Below, piece after piece: positions 12,453-23,212 of a stretch of DNA of 64,000 nt; positions within the stretch are counted from its first letter, which is position 1, and every line of letters begins with the position of its first letter. The position numbers were made by a program, and so were the translations under genes. The notes under the pieces were generated by a model. It did not search any database. It saw only the letters and a list, made by a program, of their open reading frames with translations, and was not told where the DNA came from. Source of the DNA: Chrysaora quinquecirrha (Eukaryota; Cnidaria; Scyphozoa; Semaeostomeae; Pelagiidae); the NCBI GenBank assembly GCA_014526335.1, contig JACTAT010000037.1, positions 1,693,777 to 1,757,776 of the forward strand, written 5' to 3'.

Positions 12453-13045
12453 CTCATTTCAAATTCAGAATCGTCATTTCAAATTCAGAATCGTCATTTC
12501 AACTTCAGAATCGTCATTTCAAATTCAGAATCGTCATTTCAAATTCAGAATCGTCATTTCAAATTCAGAATCGCCATTTCAAATTCAGAATCGTCATTTC
12601 AAATTGAGAATCGTCATTTCAAATTCAGAATCGTCATTTCAAATTGAGAATCGTCATTTCAAATTCAGAATCGTCATTTCAAATTCAGAATCGTCATTTC
12701 AAATTCAGAATCGCCATTTCAAATTCAGAATCGTAATTTCAAATTGAGAATCGTCATTTCAAATTGAGAATCGTCATTTCAAATTGAGAATCGTCATTTC
12801 AAATTGAGAATCGTCATTTCAAATTCAGAATCGTAATTTCAAATTGAGAATCGTCATTTCAAATTCAGAATCATCATTTCAAATTCAGAATCGTCATTTC
12901 AAATTCAGAATAGTCATTTCAAATTCAGAATCGTCTTTCAAATTTAGAACCTTCATTTCGAATACGGAATCGTCATTTCGAATTTAGGATCTTCATTTCA
13001 AATTCAGAATCCGTATTTCAATTTTAGAATCCTTATTTCAGTCTC
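12453..13045 (+). repeat. Left subterminal array of 20-bp units, element 1
   Basis: Roughly 25 near-identical units TTTCAAATTCAGAATCGTCA, then several degenerate units up to about 13045. Variation is mainly C/G at one site (CAGAA or GAGAA). The mirror-image array at the other end has the opposite orientation, so each unit points inward from its own terminus. Such arrays are plausible transposase-binding sites. Because 20 is not a multiple of 3 the array stays open in all frames and creates spurious ORFs. Confidence 0.95.
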
Positions 13046-13139
13046 AAAGTACCCATATAAAAAAAATGGGCTATGGCAAGTCAGTCTCTTTAGTACTGGG
13101 TAGCTGGACATTGTTGTTATTAGACATCCATCTAGTACA

Positions 13140-14396
13140 ATGTTCTGTCATAGTTGTGGAAATGAACTGTCAGACATTGGGCAGTTCTGCTCTTCCTGTG
13201 GCACCAGGAAAAAAAATGAAGCTTTTCTACCAGAAACAACCAATGAAAGTGATCTCATAAGGCACTATTTCAAAAAAGGGATAAGATATGAAACCGTGCT
13301 CAAGTTTCTCGATCAACATCATGGAATATCTTTGAGTATGAGGACTCTGAAACGCCGTCTCCAACAGTTGGGGCTACAGAGAAAAAGAGGCTTGGATGAT
13401 GCCACAAAAGACTGTGTGCGTCATATAATTTCAGCAGAAATTCAGGGTCCAGGGAGTTTGAAAGGTTACAGAGGTATGTGGACTAAATTAAACACAACCT
13501 ACGGTATCGCATTACCCAGGGATTCGGTCATGCAAATGTTAAAGGAGGCTGACCCCGTTGCATCGTCTGCAAGGAAAGGAAGAAAACTCCGTCGTAGAGC
13601 ATACTCCTCACCAGGACCTAACGCGACATGGCACATTGACGGATACGATAACCTTAAGCCGTACGGCTTTCCCATACATGGATGTATAGATGGCTTTTCC
13701 AGGAAAATTCTATGGTTTAAGGTGGAACGCAGTAACAACCATCCATGTGTGATTGCCAGTCATTTCCTGGAGTCTGTGAAAGAATTTGGCTTTTGTCCTG
13801 AGTTAGTTAGGACTGACTGTGGCAGTGAAAACGGAATGTTGGCCGCTATTCAATGCACGTTACGTAACGACATTATGGCTCACAGATATGGCTCATCACC
13901 GTCAAATCAAAGGATCGAAAACTGGTGGTCACATTGCAAGAGGGGCTTCTCGGCCTGGATCATAGAATACTTCAAACAACTTGTTGATGACGGCACTTTA
14001 GTACTGGGAAGCCGTTTTCACATGGAGTGCGTGTGGTATGTTTTCGCCGATTTTCTTCAAATGGAAATGGATATTGTAAAAGAAGAATGGAACAATCATC
14101 ACATTAGAAAGTCAAGGCACAATGCTGTTGGTGGAATGCCAAACGAAATGTTTTTTCTACCCCAGTCTTCTGGTTTCTCTGATTGTAGCTACCCTGTAAC
14201 TCAGGATCAAGTTACCGCAATTTTACGTGAAAGAAATGTTCACGAAGAGGCTGCCGTGTCACTGGTGCGCAATGATCCAGATTTAGTAGAGTATTTCAGA
14301 TATGTAATTGAAAAAGAAAGCCTATGCCATCCTCCACGCAACTGGGAAGAGGCGAAGAATGTTTTTAAGAGAATTGTTCAAGTTTCAGAGTGCTAG
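13140..14396 (+). CDS. Integrase-like DDE transposase with zinc ribbon, element 1
   Basis: 418 residues, uninterrupted. Residues 3-20 form a CHSC...CSSC zinc ribbon. Residues about 38-80 look like a helix-turn-helix region, followed by a GYRGMW block and a basic stretch (about 145-153). The catalytic core begins at WHIDG and shows D167, D226 (RTDCGSENG) and E260 (NQRIENWWS), spacing D-x58-D-x33-E, as in retroviral-type integrases (rve fold). This is expected to catalyse strand transfer of the element's ends in the nucleus. Element 2 carries a homologue with the same spacing but no ribbon. I chose the ATG at 13140 because it begins the zinc ribbon. The gene is convergent with the HECT gene about 580 bp away. 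Which named transposon superfamily it belongs to cannot be settled here. Confidence 0.9.
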   Translation: MFCHSCGNELSDIGQFCSSCGTRKKNEAFLPETTNESDLIRHYFKKGIRYETVLKFLDQHHGISLSMRTLKRRLQQLGLQRKRGLDDATKDCVRHIISAEIQGPGSLKGYRGMWTKLNTTYGIALPRDSVMQMLKEADPVASSARKGRKLRRRAYSSPGPNATWHIDGYDNLKPYGFPIHGCIDGFSRKILWFKVERSNNHPCVIASHFLESVKEFGFCPELVRTDCGSENGMLAAIQCTLRNDIMAHRYGSSPSNQRIENWWSHCKRGFSAWIIEYFKQLVDDGTLVLGSRFHMECVWYVFADFLQMEMDIVKEEWNNHHIRKSRHNAVGGMPNEMFFLPQSSGFSDCSYPVTQDQVTAILRERNVHEEAAVSLVRNDPDLVEYFRYVIEKESLCHPPRNWEEAKNVFKRIVQVSEC

Positions 14397-14980
14397 GGTA
14401 TTTCGGATAAAAAATAATGTAACTTCTGGTTAACTGAAAAACAATACAAAAGCAAACTGTTAGGGAACCATGTATCATCCCTTTTAACAAAACAAGACAA
14501 AACGATTAAAGGTGGTTAGGGGTGGTAATGTGACGTTGTAGATTGACTGGGTGGTAACGTGACAAATATTACTCCTTATAAATACTGCAGAAGTATTTCT
14601 TCATTGTTAAATCAAAATACTCCATTTATAGATAGTAAAATTTTGAATGGTAAGACAATAGTCCCTTGAGACCCATTTACCTGTTGTATTAGGTATAAAC
14701 AAAACCTAGTATCACCACCTACTTAATTTGTAACACCATCTATATGCAACATCATCTATATGCAACGTGACATCACATTACCACCCTGCTCAAAATATAT
14801 AGATTCAAATATGTTATGCATCAACATGCCAGTGCAAGTCCATAATGTCCCATTCCTTACACAATATTAAAATGCTATATAAATAATATTTGTTCCATTT
14901 GTTTGCTAAGCTGTAGGATAATTCCTTTCGGGGCAAAATGTTCTCACAAACTTTACTGACCATGAAAGGGCTGGACTTGT
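14397..14980. other. Spacer between convergent transposon genes
   Basis: AT-rich 584-bp spacer between the transposase stop and the last HECT exon. It holds the 3' ends of both genes; short repeats of GTGGTAA/AACGTGACA type are seen near 14510-14570. No further gene is visible. Confidence 0.5.
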
Positions 14981-17900
14981 TTAACAACGCCCAAATCCAG
15001 TTTCACACTGGACTGCATCAACAAATGCTTCCATCATAGCAGCATCATCTTTAATGTGTACTGGCAAGGTAACTGAGAAACTGCAAGTGCTAACAACAGG
15101 CAAACACTTGCAGGCAGTGCCATTCCTTGATGGTGGGCAGTCGTGGAGAAATTCCACGGTAACTACAGAGGGCAAGCCAATGACTGGTTTTGTGGGACAA
15201 CCAGTCAGAAATTCCAAAAGCCTTCCTCCAGACAAAGGTGATGTACCTGAAAAAGGATGGAGCAACAGTTTTAAATTCTGTCAGGCTGGAATAAAAGCTT
15301 CTGATCTACCCAATATTCAAGCTAAATAAGATGTGTTTAATACGTTTACTGAATTTCTCTGGTTTAATTTCTCTTGTGCTGTACACTTCCAATATGGTTT
15401 GATGGAGAATATGGTAAAGTTAAATTTAACAGAAAGAATGTTTAAATTTTAGATAAGTTTCCGGATCATGACAAAAGGACACATCTTTGAGGACATGGCA
15501 AAAAGTTAATATAATAGACTTAGATGAGATCACCTACCATCCTCAAAACAACGCTCAACAAGATCCATAAAATACTTGTATATGTCAACTTCAATCTTTT
15601 TCTTGTTGCTACCTTCTTCATGAAATATGGGTGTAAGTAGTTTACTGAATTCTGCAAAATCCCAATAAAAGTTTCCCTTTGAACAAAAGGCATGCTCAAA
15701 GACATCAACATGTTTCTTTAGCAAGTCCATAAGGCCATAGCATTGCAAACCATTCATAATTTCGTGAAGGAGGGGCAGCAATGGCTCTACTTTTGATTTG
15801 ATGAATATTGACCTACAGTGAATGGAAAGCATTGTGTTCAGATAAAAAGACATGGATACTTCCAATCTTTTATTAAACCCTACAACATCTGCTCATTTTT
15901 TTGCATCACGGTTGTGGTGTTTTGAGGTTTGCAATTATTATGAAGAGCCTGTTGTTTGTTGTCGATCGCACTATATTTGAGAGCAGATGAAAGAGCAAGG
16001 AAAAGTGCTGTTCATAACTTGGTCCAGTAACCAAGTGGAACAGATAAGATATTCAAAAATTGATTCTTATATTGGAATATTATATTGCAATAAATAACTA
16101 ACTGCAGCAAATCGGATTTCTTCTGCAAAGTTATCTTGCGTGGATTGCCTCTATAGCCAATAGACTCTAAGACATCTAAGCCATCATCAGCATTCACTAA
16201 CTCAACAAGATCCTCATCTGCATCAATTGAAACCAGCTACAAAGAGAAAAAGCCTGGTCATGTATGGTTGGTTGGAAGCAGACAGCTAGTGAATGACCAC
16301 ACATGACATAAGTAATTTCTCCACACCATTGCACATGTTCATTTAACAATGAACCAGGAAACAACTGCTTGGAGCTATGGAAGTTTGTGTTGCACTATAA
16401 ATACTAAAAACTCTAATAATGCTGATGAGATACATAACAAGCAAAGCACTTATGGAAAACACAAACCTTATTATAGAATTCACTATATAGTGATCCATCA
16501 GATAACATTTCTGGGCAGCATTTCATAGCTGTGTTTATCCCACCAGTCATAAATTGGTATACCCATGGTGCCAAAAAATTAGGTGCAGTTCCTCCATTAC
16601 AGATGCTGGCAGCAAATATATGGCCAACTGCATGCATTGTACCGTCTGCAACACTCATTATTCCACACTGTGGTTCAAATCCAGATGTATCATCTCCAAC
16701 AAAATACTGTGATTTAATTTCATGCAGGACAACTGAAAAAGACAAAGGAAAAAATATATATATAAGTTTTAAAATAAAACCCACTTAGCGAGAAAACAAT
16801 ACTGGCAATGATATAAAGTAATGGTGAGATAACCTATTGTTGAGATAACGTAAACAAAGAGTACCTGAATAAAATTCTCTAGACAGTCCACCTGAATCTA
16901 TTCCTGCCTCACCAATAAATGTTATTTTGTACAAGCAGTTCTGTTTCTTCTTGTTCCATGGTTTTTTGAAACATTTTTTAAAGTCATCCAGAGTATGACT
17001 TCTTCTCACATGTACCTGTACAATACCAGATGTATCAACGTCAGCTTCCTTTACCAGTTGTGTGAGCAATTGGTTATATTCACTGGCACTTCTTTCAACA
17101 ACATCTTCCACAAATTCTTTGTGACTATCTTCCTGTACAAAAAAATCTTGTGTGTCAATGTTGTGACACACCATAAAGGGAGTTTCCTTATTTTCTAAGC
17201 ACAAACTTGCATGCTCTTCTATAACTGACACGCAAAATTTCTTGTTACATATAGGGCAATGCACCTTTGCTTCAGTTTGTTCAACTTTGACTGAGTTTGA
17301 TGCAGCAACTTGGTGCCTTGCTGATGGCAGATGATCCAATCCCCATGACCATGGTGGAGAATCTAAAAAGTCATCATCTGGAACTGCATCTGGTTGAATA
17401 TTGTGAAAATCCGTTAATGGATTCAAGGGTGTTAGAAATGCTTCTTCTTCCTCCTCGGTTATCGTTATTGTGTCAGGTTGTGGGGAACTGGTATGTTTTG
17501 ATGCTTGTTGGGCTAAGGCAAACATATCCTTTCTACATATGGATAAGTTCACTTTTGAATAGGCTTTTCCAAGTTCCTTTTTGTAACCTTCAACTGTAAA
17601 TTTTTCGTTTGAGCCAGGAATTTGTTTTGCTATCTTATGGTCTGGTAAAAGGAGAACGTATTCGTCTAATACACAGAAGTACTGGTCATGAGCACTGTGT
17701 TTTTTGATAGCCGCTCCTAGCACACTTTCGTAGCTGTCATTTGTGTTGACTCTTAATGGTAATCTACTACCCCTGACGGTTTGCAGAACTCCGGTGTCTT
17801 CGTTTTCTTTAACGATTCCTACATTGATAAGAACACTGGAAACTTTGGCATCTTTTCCCGATTTCAAAGGGGCCCCTTTTCTCTTTCCTGCTTTCCACTC

Positions 17901-18089
17901 GAAGCGTGATGTACGCTCGTCCGTTTTGGCAGACGTGAAAGCAGCCAGCGAAGATGTGGCAGGCCTACTAGCATTGACAGACGTGATATTTTTGCCAATT
18001 TCATTGCCACATTGTATACAGAACTTGCCTGCGTTGGCTTTGCACCCACAAGCACTGCAAAAGTTTACGTCCATTGATGACTCTTCCAT
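14981..18089 (-). CDS. HECT E3 ubiquitin ligase with zinc ribbon, element 1 (spliced)
   Basis: Exon 1 (18089-16865) starts with a zinc ribbon CSAC...CIQC, then a disordered acidic stretch, a C2HC finger CPICNKKF...HASLC of UBZ type, and the start of the HECT domain, GEAGIDSGGLSREFYS. Exon 2 (16732-16467) and exon 5 (15246-14981) join in phase through AG/GT sites. Exon 3 starts at 16236 and exon 4 is 15879-15538; the exon 3-4 junction could not be placed in phase. The last exon has the HECT active-site block CLPVVSTCSFSVTLP, with the catalytic Cys codon at 15083-15085. HECT ligases take ubiquitin from an E2 onto this Cys and pass it to a substrate. The domain divergence resembles G2E3-like HECTs. 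It is unclear whether this copy is fully functional, because of the unresolved junction. Confidence 0.82.
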
Positions 18090-18199
18090 AGACAGCTACA
18101 CTAGGCCACTCTCACTCTCAGCAAGCAATCATTTGGACCAAGACTATGCATGTGCACGGCCTCGTTTTCCTTTTGAGATTTGATCTGAGATTCATTACG

Positions 18200-18612
18200 G
18201 TTCCGAATTTGAAATGACGATTCTGAATTTGAAATGACGATTCTGAATTTGAAATGACGATTCTGAATTTGAAATGATGATTCTCAATTTGAAATGACGA
18301 TTCTCAATTTGAAATGATGATTCTCAATTTGAAATGACGATTCTCAATTTGAAATGACGATTCTCAATTTGAAATGACGATTCTGAATTTGAAATGACGA
18401 TTCTCAATTTGAAATGACGATTCTCAATTTGAAATGACGATTCCGAATTTGAAATGACGATTCTGAATTGGAAATGACGATTCTCAATTTGAAATGACGA
18501 TTCTCAATTTGAAACGACGATTCCGAATTTGAAATGACGATTCTCAATTGGAAATGAAGATTTGAAAATTGAAATAGCGATTTTGAATTTGGAATGACGA
18601 TTCTGAATTTTA
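18200..18612 (-). repeat. Right subterminal array of 20-bp units, element 1
   Basis: About 20 units of the complement form GAATTTGAAATGACGATTCT, with scattered changes and more decay toward the terminus. It mirrors the left array but is shorter, so copy number is not symmetric. Confidence 0.93.
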
Positions 18613-18648
18613 AATCAGGACTGGCCCTTATCGGCCACCATACGACAC

Positions 18649-19620
18649 ACATGTGACAATAACGTCAAATAACCAAGAAAATCTTCTAGAGAATGTTCAA
18701 CGTGAACTTATCAATATTTCAGATTGGATGAGAATAAATAGGCTGACTGCCAACCCTAAAAAACCGAGTACATGTTGATTGGCCATCCACGCAGAAAAAA
18801 TGAAATGAGTGTCGATGAGCCACTGATGCTCAACAACTCAGAAATAAAGCATGTAAGGAAAACGAAATCACTAGGTGTCATCGTGGAGGAGGGACTTAAC
18901 TGGGAAGAGAATCTCAAAATTGTAAAAGGAAAAGTTCGAGCAGGATTGGCATCTTTAAATAAACTAAAAGATATCCTGCCACAAAAACAACTAGACAGTG
19001 TTTACCGAGCTCTGGTAGAAAGCCATTTGTGCTATGCTAATGTAATCTGGGAGAGCATTCCTAGTTATAAACTAAAATTCTATAGAATTTACAGGACAGA
19101 GCCAGAACGATAATTGAGAGGGCTAAGATCAGAGATAATTGGTCATATAAGTGGCTTGATGTAGAACAACTAATCAAATTCGACAGATCAGCCATATGAC
19201 TTACAAAATTATGAACAGAATGTGCCCGAGAGCCTTTGGGATAACTTCCCCCAGATATCCTTGCATTCAAGCTACAGAACGAGAAACTGCAAGGATATCC
19301 GCATGCCAAGATACAACCTTTAATATATAAAAAAAGGCTTTCATTATTCAGCTCTTAATGCGTGGAACAACATCCCCATCGGCATAAGAGAGCTGCCAAC
19401 CTTCCCGCAGTTCAAAAGAAATATGAAGATTCACCTTAAGAGCTGAATCAAAATGAAACACAACTACCTAGAAGAGCAGCAATTAGCCCTAACAAATTTT
19501 TATATAACTTTATTGTAATGTTCTTTGGTAAATTATACTCTATTATATTTCATTAGTTTTTATATGTTTTTAGCTGAAGGGAATTGTGTATAAATAAATG
19601 ATGATGATGATGATGATAAT
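18649..19620 (+). pseudogene. LINE B reverse transcriptase, 3' half and tail
   Basis: Continues LINE B directly after the transposon: HVTITSNNQEN, then a thumb/C-terminal region (18772-19113 open, with KTKSLGVIVEEGLNWEENL). There is a one-base loss near 18763 (in the run of A after AACCCT) and further frame breaks after 19080. The non-coding 3' end closes with a short (ATG)n tract at about 19599-19617, the tail of the LINE. At 19621 the host LINE A resumes. Confidence 0.8.
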
Positions 19621-20143
19621 GAAAAGCTTTCGGAAACCCTCGATAACATTGAATTACCTAATGCAAGAAAAATTCTTATACACCTCGGAACTAACGATAT
19701 TGAAACTATATCCCCCACCAAATTTGAAAGCCTGATAACATCGGCAATAAATTACATCTCCGCAAGATTCCCGGAAGTAGAATTACGTATATCAAGTATT
19801 CTTCCTCGTGCTGACTTTCAAAATGAAAAGGTCATGACAGCAAACAGCATCATACAGAACATCTGTGATTCTTGGCTGTGGAACGCTTCAGTCTCAATTA
19901 TGCAACATCATTTTATCAACACATGAATGCTTAGTGATGCCAAACACTTGGACTGCCATGGTGTCAAAATGTTCATCTCGGAAATAAACACCTGTTTTTC
20001 GATTCATACCAAAATAAAAACTATTCAATATGCTAATTTAAGGTAAAAAATTTTCAAACCAGATTGTTTTCCTAAATATTTTTTTCCCTTTTCAATGTTA
20101 ATTAATATTAGCTGCTAGTTTACCCAACCCCCAAACCCCAAAT
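19621..20143 (+). pseudogene. LINE A ORF1, rest of SGNH hydrolase domain
   Basis: Reads KLSETLDNIE, then ILIHLGTNDIET, the GTND block III of SGNH hydrolases, completing the GDS block that ends near 11760. Downstream the frame runs to about 19924, then a stop. A later LDCHGVKMF resembles the catalytic His block. This is an esterase-like domain of an ORF1 protein; it is broken by LINE B insertion and point decay. Confidence 0.7.
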
Positions 20144-21325
20144 TTGCCTCCTCTCCATTTGCCAATTTCGTACAAATCTAAGATTCTATCTATGAAGTGC
20201 AAATCCAATTTAGATTTCACTATAAGTCATCTCAATATTCAAGGTTTAGACAATAATCTTGGGTTCAAGATCCCAGAACTTGAAAGTGAATTGATTAACG
20301 ACATTAATGCCTCACGGAAACCTGGTCCTGCACCCATGATAAAGAAATTCCAAATTTTTTTAAAATTGAAGTTTCACCATAATAAAATTAATAAAAATGC
20401 CTCTGGTAGAAGCTCAGGTGGAAGCCTTCAAAAAAAAATAAAGGTTATAAAGATTCATGAAAATTAAATTTGGTTAGATCTAGACAAAAATATCTTCCAA
20501 AACTACAACCAAAATGTTAAGATTTGTGCTGTTTACGTGCCATCCGTAGACTCCAAATACTATTCTGTTGATATCTTCGAAGATTTGATGGATGACATCC
20601 TAGAATACTCATCTAACGCGGAAGACATTATGCTAATAGGTGACTTCAACGCTCGGACAAATACTCTTCCAGACCATATACCTGATGATAAACATTCTCC
20701 TTCTGATAATATAAATATTCCTAACATTGGCCATTTCTTAAAACGACCGAATTGCGACACTGCTAACCCCAATAGCCATGGTAATAATCTAATTAACCTT
20801 TGTAGGTCAAAAAATCTAAGAATTTTAAATGGCAGAATTTTCGGTGACACACAAGGCAATCTGACATATCTGTCACATAATGGCACAAGTTGCATTGATT
20901 ATGCTATTGCGTCTCAACCTTTTTTCGATAAATTTTCTTCATTTTACGTCAGTGAACAATCCTGCCTTTCAGATCATTGTGAGATAACAGTTCACATTCA
21001 AGACAAGAAGCCAGTCATTACATCTAACGATGAGTATGTTTGGTCCAATTTGAAAAATAAATTCATTTGGGACGACAGATCCCCAATCGAATTTCATAAT
21101 GCTTTAAATTCAGATGACATAAAGTCTAAAATCTCTTTTATAATAAACAACATTGGAAACTACGATGACGTTAACATTCTTTTGGCAGAATTATCCAACG
21201 CTCTAGAGACTGCTGCAATTAGATCTCTCAAACCAGTTCCAAAAAAGAAACAACAAGTTGGTGATAAATCTTCAGCTAAAAAGAAATGGTTCAATGAAGA
21301 ATGCAAGTCTTCCAAAAGGGCCTGA
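20144..21325 (+). pseudogene. LINE A ORF2, apurinic endonuclease domain
   Basis: Two open stretches (20144-20467 and 20537-21325). Endonuclease blocks are seen in order: SHLNIQGL, NASGRSSGGS, IMLIGDFNAR, SCIDYAIAS and LSDHCEI. The catalytic GDFN and SDH blocks are intact, but a stop separates the two stretches near 20466 and the frame shifts near 21325. In an active LINE this domain nicks target DNA to prime reverse transcription. Confidence 0.8.
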
Positions 21326-23212
21326 ATAGACTATCTAAACTAAAGAGTCTAGATCCTTGCAATGAGCTGCATAGACAACAATTTCGCCAGAAACTTAGGG
21401 AATATAAATCCTTTCTTAATTTAAAACGTAGCAACTTTTGGAATGAGAAAATTTCCAAATTATCACTAAATTCTAAGGAAGGGAACTTTTGGCATACCAG
21501 GGATGATTTTGATGAAAATATCTCGAAAAACCCAATGCAATACAAGATGGGAACATTTGGGAACAGTATTACAAATCGTTACTTTCGTCTGATTTCGAAA
21601 CAAGTGCACATTTCTCTCCAAAAACCCTGACAGTTCACTCCTTAGTTATGAAATAGATAAAAAAAGAATTAATGGATACAATAGCTAAACAAAAAAACTA
21701 AAAAAGCGATTGGTTTTGATGGTATGAGAAATGAAATGTTGAGAAATTGCACACCTGAAACATTTAACTTGATAAAACTAATTTTCAGTAAAATAATCAA
21801 AACAGGTCAAGTTCCGAAAATTTGATGCAAAGGACTCATAACACCTATTTATAAGAAAGGCAGCAAATCTAATCCTGACAACTACCGAGGGATCTGTGTT
21901 GCCAACGCCCTTCTAAAGCACTTCTGCCTTCTACCCGACAACAGACCTAAAATGTTTATACGTGAAAAATAGCTAATTCACAACAATCAAATTGGATTTC
22001 AGAACTCTTGCCAAACCTCTGACCATCTTCTTACACTAAAGGCCCTTATAAATAAACATGTCAATGACAAATCTAGGAAAAAGGTCCACTCAGCGTTTAA
22101 TGACTTCAAGAAAGCTTTTGATAATGTTTGGCACGAAGGCCTATTCAGAAAACTTGAAGACAAAGGAATTGATAAAAGCTTCTTGTGCATTATACAGAAC
22201 ATGTATTGTAACACCGAATGTGCCATTAAATTAAATGGCAAATGTACTAAGTTTTTTTAAATGTTCTAAAGGGGTTCGCTAAGGGTGCCCACTAAGCCCA
22301 AGCCTTTTAAACCTGTTTAAAAATGACCAAATAGATAAACTTAATCTAAAGAACCCAACTCCTCTATGTTTCAGTAATGAAAAAAATTACTTGTCTATTT
22401 TATGCTGATGACTTGATAATTCTCTCTTCTTCTCACGATGGGCTGCAAAAATGTCTAAATGCTCATAATGATTATTGCAATAAATGGAAACTAGAAGTAA
22501 ATAACGACAAATCAAAATGCATGACGTTTTATAAAAATAAAACTAGATACAAAATACATTCTACCTAAATAACAAACCCCTGGAGAATGTAACTAATTTC
22601 ACGTATCTTTGAATTACACTAAACGCAGCCGGCAGCTATAAAGAAACATTAAATGCCCTAAGTTCCAAAGCTAACCGTGCCCTTCTTGCACTGAACAATA
22701 AATTTAAAATAAAGTATCTTCCCATAAACATTGCACTTAAGCTTTTTGACTAACTAATATCCTCAATATTACTATATGGCTCTGAAGTTTAGGCACGATA
22801 TATTAATTGCGACCATAAAACATGGGACAAATGTGAAATAGAAAAATTACATACACAGTTTCTCAACTGCCTTCTTGGGCAGAACAGATCTTCAACAAAT
22901 GCTCTGGTAAGAGCCGAACTGGGTCGCTTCCCATTAAGTATCCAGGTTAACTGTAGAATAAATAACTTTGCTAAACACATTCTACAGGACTCCGAACCTG
23001 ATTCATTAGTAGCCCAAGCATATGAATATGAAAGTTTTAGAAATAATCGTAATACAATAAAATCATACATCACGAAACTAAATTGAAATCTTCAACAACA
23101 TTTACAAACAACAAGCTCCATAACCTCCCTATCCAAGAAATTAACTAAGGAATGTCTAGAAACCAATATTCTGATTACTGGAAACTCTACATTAACGACT
23201 GCTCCAAAGCTT
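21301..23212 (+). pseudogene. LINE A ORF2, reverse transcriptase and C-terminus
   Basis: Decayed RT with many stops. Recognisable blocks include GFDGMRNEML near 21720, PDNYRGICVANALLKH near 21880, DFKKAFDNVWHEGLF near 22105, and CLFYADDLIILSSS at about 22390, then KSKCMTFYKN. A C-terminal region follows to about 23200 (for example NRALLALNNKFKIKYLPINIA). The element's 3' end is obscured by the Penelope-like inverted repeat that begins at about 23213. Confidence 0.8.

Larger units (their letters stand above)
12429..18642 (+). mobile_element. Integrase + HECT DNA transposon, element 1 (complete)
   Basis: Both ends are defined by the sequence: TATGGTGGCCGATAAGGGCC at 12429 and its complement ending at 18642, flanked by the 6-bp direct repeat CGACAC (12423-12428 and 18643-18648). 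Removing the element and one CGACAC restores the RT motif YADDTHVTI, which independently proves the boundaries. Just inside each end lies an array of 20-bp units in inverted orientation (12453-13045 and about 18200-18612). Inside are two convergent genes: an integrase-like transposase (13140-14396, plus) and a spliced HECT ubiquitin ligase (14981-18089, minus). Length 6214 bp. Confidence 0.92.

Noticed and set aside
12416..12747. Long open frame continuing from the RT into a repetitive peptide
   Set aside because: The peptide is the 20-bp subterminal array translated in rotating frames; the RT truly ends at the transposon boundary at 12428.
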